Origin: JBDHTO01 sp039808665
GTDB lineage: Bacteria; Pseudomonadota; Alphaproteobacteria; Paracaedibacterales; JAKBAR01
DNA length: 5,036 nt
Direction: 5' to 3'
NCBI GenBank assembly: GCA_039808665.1
Contig: JBDHTO010000085.1
Span: 1-5,036 of the forward strand
Shown here: positions 1 through 5,036 of the stretch, in pieces
Numbering within the stretch: the stretch's first letter is position 1
Layout: the number at the start of each line of letters is the position of its first letter
Translations under genes and position numbers: made by a program
The notes under the pieces: generated by a model
Database searches by the model: none
The model's input: only the letters and a program-made list of their open reading frames with translations
What the model was told of the DNA's origin: nothing

Positions 1-84
1 ACAGATCTTGATCACTCTGATAACGCATATGTTCACCAATTTATACACGGCCTTGCGGATGGTCCGATGAAGATTGTGTATTAG
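1..84 (+). CDS. C-terminal end of a MlaF-like ABC transporter ATP-binding protein (partial)
   Basis: The frame open from base 1 ends at a TAG at 82-84 and gives 27 residues, including YVHQFIHGLADGP. This matches the characteristic tail of MlaF/Ttg2A ATPases, which carry a motif of the type VRQFLDGxADGP after the nucleotide-binding domain. MlaF is the cytoplasmic ATPase of the MlaFEDB inner-membrane complex that moves phospholipids between the inner and outer membranes. None of the catalytic motifs (Walker A, signature, Walker B) lie in the window, so the assignment rests on the tail alone. The stop codon overlaps the ribosome binding site of radA 8 nt downstream, which suggests one transcript and possibly translational coupling. 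An ABC ATPase of a related subfamily cannot be excluded. Confidence 0.65.
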   Translation, partial: TDLDHSDNAYVHQFIHGLADGPMKIVY

Positions 85-87
85 GAG
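83..87 (+). promoter_or_regulatory. Ribosome binding site of radA
   Basis: AGGAG lies 5 nt before the ATG at 93 and shares its first two bases with the TAG stop of the preceding gene. Good spacing supports this ATG as the radA start. The overlap suggests that ribosomes finishing the ABC ATPase help to start radA. Confidence 0.75.
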
Positions 88-92
88 ACGTT

Positions 93-1451
93 ATGGCCAA
101 GCTTGCCACAAAATATATTTGTCAGGAGTGCGGTACATGGCACGGCAAATGGAGTGGCAAGTGCGAAGGCTGCGGTGAATGGAATAAATTGGTTGAAGAG
201 GTTGTGGATCACACCCCTAAATCTAAATCGACAGTGACACGTGCCCTAGAATTATCCCCCATTAATACACCTGTAGTCCTACCCCCCCGTGTTCTTTCTC
301 ATGTTGTTGAGTTTGATCGTGTTTGTGGTGGTGGCCTTGTGCCTGGATCCGTTATCCTTCTTGGGGGAGATCCAGGGATTGGAAAATCCACGCTTCTGCT
401 TCAGGTGACAGCAAAGCTTGCTTTTGATCATACATGTTTTTATATCTCCGGTGAGGAAGGGCTTGATCAAATAAGGTTACGTGCGCGTCGTATGAATCTT
501 ACAAATTCCCCTCTTATCCTTTCCTCTTCCACAAGTACAGACGACATTATTCAGGCGATACGGGGGACAAAGGATCTTCGTGTTGTTGTAATTGACTCTA
601 TCCAAACGATGGGTGTTGCACACATTGAATCTGCGCCAGGAAGTGTAGCTCAGGTGCGCGCTTCTGCCCATGAAATTATCAAAGCTGCTAAAGAATGTAA
701 CATCACAACCATTCTTGTGGGACATGTGACGAAGGAAGGCTCCCTTGCGGGACCAAAAGTTTTGGAACACATGGTGGATACGGTTTTGTATTTTGAAGGG
801 GAAAAGCACTATCCCTATCGTATTTTGCGTTCCATTAAGAATCGATTTGGTCCGACCTATGAAATTGGCGTTTTTAATATGTCTGAATCGGGGCTAGAGG
901 AGGTGAGCAATCCATCATCCCTCTTTCTTAATGATCATGATGAAATGGAGCCAGGAGTTTCTATTTATGCAGGGCTTGAGGGGACACGACCTGTTTTGTG
1001 TGAGATTCAGGCGTTAATTGCACCAACCTATCTTCCGTCTCCCAGGCGCGCTTCTGTGGGATTTGACAGTAGTCGGCTTGCCATGCTTCTTGCGGTTCTT
1101 GATGCAAGGTGTGGCGTGTCCCTCGGGAATAAGGATGTGTATGTTAACGTTGCCGGAGGCATGAAGATTTCAGAAACAGCAGCGGATCTTGCACTAGTGG
1201 CGGCACTTTTGTCTGCGCATTTTAAAACTCCTTGCCCGAAAAACACGATTTATTTTGGTGAGGTTGGTCTTGGGGGAGAGGTGAGACGTGTCCAACATCC
1301 CTCACTTCGTCATAATGAAGCAAAAAAGCTTGGATTTAAGAAGTCTTTCTGTGCAAAAGAAAAAGCACATGGGGAACGAGAAGAAGGTATTCATCTTCAA
1401 ACGCTTTCTCATATTAATGAACTGATTCAAACATTTCGGGGGTATCCGTGA
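93..1451 (+). CDS. radA: DNA repair and recombination protein RadA (Sms)
   Basis: Complete 452-residue RadA, close to the usual length of about 450-460. RadA is a RecA-like ATPase that promotes branch migration and processing of recombination intermediates in the cytoplasm. Visible from the N-terminus: a C4 zinc finger (Cys10, Cys13, Cys24, Cys27); the Walker A motif GGDPGIGKST at about 91-100; YISGEE followed by QIRLRA at about 117-130; the Walker B strand RVVVIDS at 163-169 with Asp168; the RadA-specific KNRFG motif at 249-253, needed for function in characterised members; and a C-terminal Lon-protease-like domain from about 280, with EGTRPVLCEIQAL, SPRRASVGFD and GEVGLGGEVRRV. The Lon-like domain is a structural scaffold in RadA, not a protease. 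Minor differences from the usual family text are GEEG where GEES is common and ISETAADLA where ISEPAADLA is common; the core motifs are intact. The start is fixed by the zinc finger close behind it and by a good AGGAG. Its stop overlaps the start of cvpA. Confidence 0.97.
   Translation: MAKLATKYICQECGTWHGKWSGKCEGCGEWNKLVEEVVDHTPKSKSTVTRALELSPINTPVVLPPRVLSHVVEFDRVCGGGLVPGSVILLGGDPGIGKSTLLLQVTAKLAFDHTCFYISGEEGLDQIRLRARRMNLTNSPLILSSSTSTDDIIQAIRGTKDLRVVVIDSIQTMGVAHIESAPGSVAQVRASAHEIIKAAKECNITTILVGHVTKEGSLAGPKVLEHMVDTVLYFEGEKHYPYRILRSIKNRFGPTYEIGVFNMSESGLEEVSNPSSLFLNDHDEMEPGVSIYAGLEGTRPVLCEIQALIAPTYLPSPRRASVGFDSSRLAMLLAVLDARCGVSLGNKDVYVNVAGGMKISETAADLALVAALLSAHFKTPCPKNTIYFGEVGLGGEVRRVQHPSLRHNEAKKLGFKKSFCAKEKAHGEREEGIHLQTLSHINELIQTFRGYP
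1438..1442 (+). promoter_or_regulatory. Probable ribosome binding site of cvpA inside the radA end
   Basis: A GGGGG run lies 5 nt before the GTG at 1448, inside the last codons of radA. It is the only purine-rich stretch near this start and supports the GTG. Together with the GTGA overlap it suggests termination-reinitiation coupling from radA to cvpA. Confidence 0.5.
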
Positions 1452-2227
1452 ATATTGTTGATATTATTGTTATCGCTATTTTTGGCATATCCTGTTTGAT
1501 GGGAATTGTGCGTGGTTTAACAAAAGAATCTCTAGGGCTTATTTCCTGGGCAGGTGCAGGTGTGGCGGCTTATGTTCTTTTGCCTGTTGCAAGGCATTAT
1601 GCTGCAGCGTATATCAAAAATCCGATGATTGCGGATGTTGTCGCGGGATTTGCTATTTTCCTTATTTTTCTTATTTTCTTTAGCCTCATTAGTCACGTGA
1701 TCTCAAGCTATGTGAAGCAGAGCGCACTTGGGGGTATTGATCGTGCTCTTGGTTTTGGATTTGGTATCCTTCGAGGGATTTTGATTGTTTGTGCAGTTGA
1801 GCTTGCCATAAGTAGCTTTATTCCAAGGCATCAATACCCAGAAGCGTTGCAAACGGCGAGATTTGCGCCCATGATTCAAACGGGGAGTGAGCATTTACTG
1901 GCGATGTTGCCGGAGCGTGCTCAAGACTTTGTGATGGAACAGCAGGCAAAATTCCTTCACAGCCATGCGCAAAAAGATATCGAACATCGTATTGAACAAG
2001 CGATTGCGGGTGCTGCCATAGATACATTGACGACGGTTGCGTCCTCTCATGAGCATAGTCACGCCCTACAAGAACCCAAAACAGTGCAGCCCAGAGCGCC
2101 GATCGATGCAAAAAAAGCAGCTGGGGAGCTTGCAAAGCTTCAGGCTCAGTCAGGGGTTAAGGAAAAAGGGGGCTATAATAAAGAGCAGCGTGAAGACCTT
2201 AATCGATTGATTGGAACCCTCAGGTAG
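1448..2227 (+). CDS. cvpA: CvpA family inner-membrane protein with long C-terminal tail
   Basis: 259-residue protein starting at GTG; the start and the radA stop share the four bases GTGA. Four hydrophobic helices can be read at about 3-22, 28-48, 62-88 and 102-125. Family signatures between them are RGLTKESLGLISW at 22-34 and GGIDRALGFGFGILRG at 95-110. A loop with P131, then AP at 140-141 and a final LLAMLP, closes the conserved part near 155. CvpA proteins are linked to colicin V production and, more broadly, to envelope homeostasis and resistance to bile or deoxycholate; the molecular activity is not settled. The family core is about 160-180 residues, so roughly 80-100 residues here form a polar tail rich in Gln, Lys, His and Ala, ending in a GGYNKEQREDLNRLIGTL segment. 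Short GY-K-(D/E)R-LDRLI-like endings are seen in other alphaproteobacterial CvpA proteins. The next in-frame Met is residue 18, inside helix 1, so GTG is preferred. The usual downstream neighbour purF is absent; tssG faces it instead. Confidence 0.9.
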   Translation: MNIVDIIVIAIFGISCLMGIVRGLTKESLGLISWAGAGVAAYVLLPVARHYAAAYIKNPMIADVVAGFAIFLIFLIFFSLISHVISSYVKQSALGGIDRALGFGFGILRGILIVCAVELAISSFIPRHQYPEALQTARFAPMIQTGSEHLLAMLPERAQDFVMEQQAKFLHSHAQKDIEHRIEQAIAGAAIDTLTTVASSHEHSHALQEPKTVQPRAPIDAKKAAGELAKLQAQSGVKEKGGYNKEQREDLNRLIGTLR

Positions 2228-3236
2228 CTTTTTCTTCAGAAAAATTGCTGGCGGCGTGAAATCCAAGGGTCACGTGTCCATCTGTTGGATAGTTTTTCTT
2301 GAGATTAAGCCAGGCATTCCGGCCTAATGCAAAGTTTCTTCCAAGTGCTGCCCGTGGGACTTCTTTTTGTTCCAAAATGAGCTCAATTTTGTAACGAGGT
2401 GGGGCATCAAAATAAGCCGCGACAAGAGATCTAAGCGCTTGAAACCCACTTTTATCGTCGTTTGAGGGTAAAAGATCGAGAAAGCGTTTATAATTAATAG
2501 GACCTAGAATGATTCTAAACCCTGCGCCCTGGTCATAGCTTTTTCTGCCTAAAACACTGTCAATACCGAGGCTGTGAAAGCGTTTTCCAAGTCTTGTTTG
2601 CTCATCTTTTTTGATTTCGTTCCAGGACCCTTCAAAAGGTTGGATGATGCAGGAGATGTTAAAAAATCCACTGACGGCTTCTTCTAACCCTCTTGCAGAT
2701 CCTGAGCGTTGCCAAAAAAGTGTGCCAAAGGGGATAAGCTTATTGCCTTCTTTGTGATATCTCACACCGCCCAGATCCATGAGGGATTGACCGATGGATG
2801 TTTCTCCAATAGGCGCATCTAAAAGACCAGGATAAAGTTTGCAATAAAGCTTGTACCAAAAGGTGACAAGACGGTGATTAAAAATATCCAAAAAATCCCG
2901 AGAACCGAAATCTTTGGCTTTTATTCGCTCTACAAGAATTTCTGAGAACATATCAGGGAGAGGACCTTGGATCCCGGCAATGCCTGTAAAGGCTACAGTC
3001 ATTTCTGGAGAGGGAAGCATCTCAAGTTTATGAATATCCGAAGAACTAATGCCAAAGCTTACCTGTCCCCGAAAATTGACGGGATCTTGTTTCGGATCAT
3101 CGCGGGATCCGACAAGGGGTTTGTCTTTTGCAAGGTTGTGTATGATGCGAACAGCTTGTGCAAATTCGAATTCATAGGCTTCTTGCGCAAGTGATGTGGC
3201 TACAGAAGGAGGTGTTGACCGGACAGGGGCGCCCAT
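2220..3236 (-). CDS. tssG: Type VI secretion system baseplate subunit TssG
   Basis: 338-residue TssG (ImpH/VasB family, usually about 320-360 residues). In the T6SS baseplate TssG pairs with two TssF copies to form the wedge that links the TssK adaptor to the sheath; it acts in the cytoplasm docked on the membrane complex. Family features in order: YEFEFAQAVRII at 21-32 (compare the family (R/E)FxFFQAVRLL); the VNFRGQVSFG strand near 53-62; FTGIAGIQGPLPD at 83-95; DFLDIFNHRL at 114-123, a hallmark; ILGPINYKRFLDLLP near 243-257; and a final LGRNAWL near 304-310. The frame stays open to a TTG at 3245, but that codon sits 1 nt from an AAAGGAG, while the ATG at 3236 has 10 nt spacing, so ATG is chosen. 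The gene begins 37 nt inside tssF, implying translational coupling. Its TGA overlaps the cvpA TAG by 8 nt tail to tail. It is the last T6SS gene on this side. Confidence 0.95.
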   Translation of the reverse strand: MGAPVRSTPPSVATSLAQEAYEFEFAQAVRIIHNLAKDKPLVGSRDDPKQDPVNFRGQVSFGISSSDIHKLEMLPSPEMTVAFTGIAGIQGPLPDMFSEILVERIKAKDFGSRDFLDIFNHRLVTFWYKLYCKLYPGLLDAPIGETSIGQSLMDLGGVRYHKEGNKLIPFGTLFWQRSGSARGLEEAVSGFFNISCIIQPFEGSWNEIKKDEQTRLGKRFHSLGIDSVLGRKSYDQGAGFRIILGPINYKRFLDLLPSNDDKSGFQALRSLVAAYFDAPPRYKIELILEQKEVPRAALGRNFALGRNAWLNLKKNYPTDGHVTLGFHAASNFSEEKAT

Positions 3237-5029
3237 GATAACCAAGCTCCTTTACGTTGTTCACTATACAAATTCATTTCAACAAAAGAATCAACTGCCA
3301 CATTCAGGGCGAGGAAATGTCGAAGCACATGGGCAAGCACAAAGCTCATGCCGGAGGGATCGCTTTCCTCGTCCAGGGTGAGATCGACCTGAAGACCTCG
3401 CACAAAGCCAATCCATGCTTGAGGATGAGATTGATTGTTTTGGTTGGCAGGACGAATTCTTTTGACGGTTTGTGTATTTTTAAATCCTGTAAGCGCATCG
3501 ATATGGGTTTGATTTTGAGATTTTGATAGTCCTGCATAAAGATGGAGTGTTTCTTTGAGAACTTTTAAACTGACAGAGGGGTCTGTGTACCCCAAATGAT
3601 GGATCGCGAGTTGAGAGACGAGCTTCCAAAGGGTTTCCCCATCCGCGGGCGAATAGGATGGCGTAACAGGTTTTTCAAGGCATGTAATCCGTGTGACGGG
3701 AAGTTTCCCTTCAAGGCCAAGGGCGGCGCCAGCGGGAATTTGCTCAGCAAGAAATCTATTTGTGCAAAGAATATTTGCATAGATAGCCTCAGATGCTGGT
3801 TTCATGGGGTCAAATTTTTGATTCACAAAGGCGAGATACACATCTGTTCCTGGTATGTTACGGCGATCAGAGGGTTGTCTGCGCGCATACCAAAAGACTT
3901 CGCCATCCCTTCCGTGCTCAAAAGAATAATAGGGCGCGTAAGTTTGCATGCTTCCATCATCGGAGACGGAGTGGACGGATTCCAAAGAAAAAATTTCATG
4001 GGTGCGCTCAAGACGGCTGTCTGGTGTGATTCTGTATTCCACCTGTTTGTGATTAAGTCTGAGGGGGTCAGTAACTTTTGGAAAAAGATTCACAATGGGG
4101 GTGCAGCCCAGCAGGAAATTTTCAGGAACAACTACCTGTGTGCTGACAATTTTAGTATCCGCAAGAGGAATCAATATTTCAAGTGTCTGTGTACTGGTTT
4201 TTTTACAGGCCCGTAAAAGGTTATTGAGAGAGAAAAAAAGATATTTCTCCGGAAAGTGAAAATACTCCTGAAGTAATTGATAGGCGGGATGCGTATGGCT
4301 GGGAGAGGGGAGAATTTGCTCTTCCTTTTTAAATCCACCGGGTGTGATGCTTCCGGGGGGCAGTGATTCCAGTGTTTTCCCATCGCTTGAAAATAAAATA
4401 TGGCTATCGTTATGTCCAAAAAGGGCCTGATACATCTTTGCCGCCCACATACGATCCCCGGAAAGGTAAAAAGTAAGTGTATTCATATCCAGATCGGAAA
4501 AATCAATTTTGTGTGTCTGGAATGTCAGCTTGAGATACCAAGGATGTTTGGGAACGCTGTCTTTGAACGTATAGAGATCTGCTTGTGTAAATTCTGTTTT
4601 TGTAAGTGTGATAGGCCATAGCATGACAGGGGATGTTGTTCGAAACCGACAAGTCAGTCCCTCATCCGCATAGGCAAAAAGACTTGTATGGCGATCGATG
4701 GGATAGCCTGTGGTCATTTTTGCTTTTGTGGGATCCACATCAAATTGGGCAATACTAACAGAAGGCAGCGGGTTGATGAGTTGGGGGTACAAAACATTTA
4801 AAAGACCTGCAGCAATTTGGGGAAAGCGATCGTCAAGATTTTGATGGAGCTGCGCAGAAAGAAACGCAAAAGACTCAATGAGGCGTTCCACATGGGGATC
4901 CGAAGAATCTCCCTTTGTCCAGTCAAGGCGTCGTGCAATTTTTGGATGTTTTGTTGCAAAAACGGAGCCTGCATTGCGCAGGTAGTTGAGTTCCCTTTGA
5001 AAATAGGTGACAAATTTCTCTGAAGCCAA
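3200..5029 (-). CDS. tssF: Type VI secretion system baseplate subunit TssF (start uncertain at window edge)
   Basis: 609 residues counted from a TTG at 5029, within the usual TssF (ImpG/VasA) length of about 580-620. TssF is the largest baseplate wedge protein; two copies wrap TssG and contact the sheath and VgrG hub. Signatures in order: YFQRELNYLRNAGSVFA at 9-25 and HPKIARRL at 28-35; DPHVERLIESFAFL at 44-57 and LDDRFPQ at 65-71; LLNVLYPQLINPLPS at 76-90; LTFYLSGD near 185-192; AYQLLQEYFHFPEKYLFF at 249-266; GCTPIVNLFP at 308-317 followed by LNHKQVEYRITPD; LWKLVSQLAIHHLGY at 467-481; GFVRGLQVDLTLDE at 541-554; and VDSFVEMNLYSEQR at 579-592. The N-terminal motif falls where the family expects it if TTG is the start. 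However, the frame stays open to 5036 and no ribosome binding site is visible in the last 7 bases, so the true start may lie a few codons outside. The 3' end overlaps tssG by 37 nt. Confidence 0.95.
   Translation of the reverse strand: MASEKFVTYFQRELNYLRNAGSVFATKHPKIARRLDWTKGDSSDPHVERLIESFAFLSAQLHQNLDDRFPQIAAGLLNVLYPQLINPLPSVSIAQFDVDPTKAKMTTGYPIDRHTSLFAYADEGLTCRFRTTSPVMLWPITLTKTEFTQADLYTFKDSVPKHPWYLKLTFQTHKIDFSDLDMNTLTFYLSGDRMWAAKMYQALFGHNDSHILFSSDGKTLESLPPGSITPGGFKKEEQILPSPSHTHPAYQLLQEYFHFPEKYLFFSLNNLLRACKKTSTQTLEILIPLADTKIVSTQVVVPENFLLGCTPIVNLFPKVTDPLRLNHKQVEYRITPDSRLERTHEIFSLESVHSVSDDGSMQTYAPYYSFEHGRDGEVFWYARRQPSDRRNIPGTDVYLAFVNQKFDPMKPASEAIYANILCTNRFLAEQIPAGAALGLEGKLPVTRITCLEKPVTPSYSPADGETLWKLVSQLAIHHLGYTDPSVSLKVLKETLHLYAGLSKSQNQTHIDALTGFKNTQTVKRIRPANQNNQSHPQAWIGFVRGLQVDLTLDEESDPSGMSFVLAHVLRHFLALNVAVDSFVEMNLYSEQRKGAWLSWAPLSGQHLLL
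3247..3253 (-). promoter_or_regulatory. Ribosome binding site deciding the tssG start
   Basis: Read on the minus strand this is AAAGGAG, 10 nt before ATG (3236) and 1 nt before TTG (3245). The spacing rules out TTG and is acceptable, slightly long, for ATG. The site lies inside the tssF coding sequence. Confidence 0.7.
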
Positions 5030-5036
5030 AAGGAAA

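Noticed and set aside
477..809. 110-codon open frame on the minus strand, antisense to radA
   Set aside because: Shadow of the strongly conserved RadA ATPase core; its composition is not protein-like and no family is recognisable.
1670..1690. Repetitive TTTTCTTATTT-type sequence in cvpA as a possible repeat or regulatory tract
   Set aside because: It simply encodes the Phe/Leu/Ile-rich third membrane helix of CvpA.
1818..2135. 105-codon open frame on the minus strand, antisense to the cvpA tail
   Set aside because: The plus-strand CvpA frame is continuous through here and ends in an alphaproteobacterial-type motif. The antisense frame has no independent support.
3237..3245. TTG at 3245 as the tssG start, adding three residues
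   Set aside because: It is only 1 nt from the AAAGGAG site; the ATG at 3236 has workable spacing.
3596..4216. 206-codon open frame on the plus strand, antisense to tssF
   Set aside because: It lies wholly opposite tssF, whose protein matches its family along the entire length. The antisense product is rich in Cys, Phe and Lys, shows no recognisable domain, and has no clear ribosome binding site.

Overview
The window looks like chromosomal DNA of a moderately AT-rich alphaproteobacterium. The evidence is the gene order (a MlaF-like ABC ATPase end, then radA, then cvpA) and the style of the RadA and CvpA proteins, which resemble those of intracellular lineages such as Rickettsiales or Holosporales. 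That placement is an inference from remembered protein signatures, not from a search. Coding density is close to 100 percent: every stretch belongs to a gene, and the only non-coding bases are the 8 nt between the first two genes.

Layout. Bases 1-84 hold the last 27 codons of an ABC-transporter ATPase that resembles MlaF/Ttg2A (retrograde phospholipid transport). After 8 nt comes radA (93-1451, +), a complete DNA-recombination/repair ATPase. cvpA (1448-2227, +) overlaps its end through a GTGA start/stop junction and encodes a four-helix inner-membrane protein with a long C-terminal tail. These three genes read as one tightly packed, probably co-transcribed unit. On the opposite strand, tssF (from the right edge to 3200) and tssG (3236-2220) encode the two large wedge proteins of a type VI secretion system (T6SS) baseplate. 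They overlap each other by 37 nt. tssG runs tail to tail into cvpA with an 8-nt overlap of the two coding ends.

How the genes relate. The left half is housekeeping: envelope lipid transport, DNA repair and a membrane protein. The right half is the downstream end of a T6SS operon that continues beyond base 5036. TssF and TssG form a complex (with TssE and TssK in known systems) that nucleates the contractile sheath. In many alphaproteobacteria cvpA is followed by purF; here that position is taken by the T6SS genes, so the boundary at about 2220-2227 may be an insertion or rearrangement point. No RNA genes, mobile elements, CRISPR arrays or convincing terminators or promoters were seen. Nothing here is clearly an undescribed system; the most notable point is a proteobacterial-type T6SS baseplate pair fused directly onto a core housekeeping operon.
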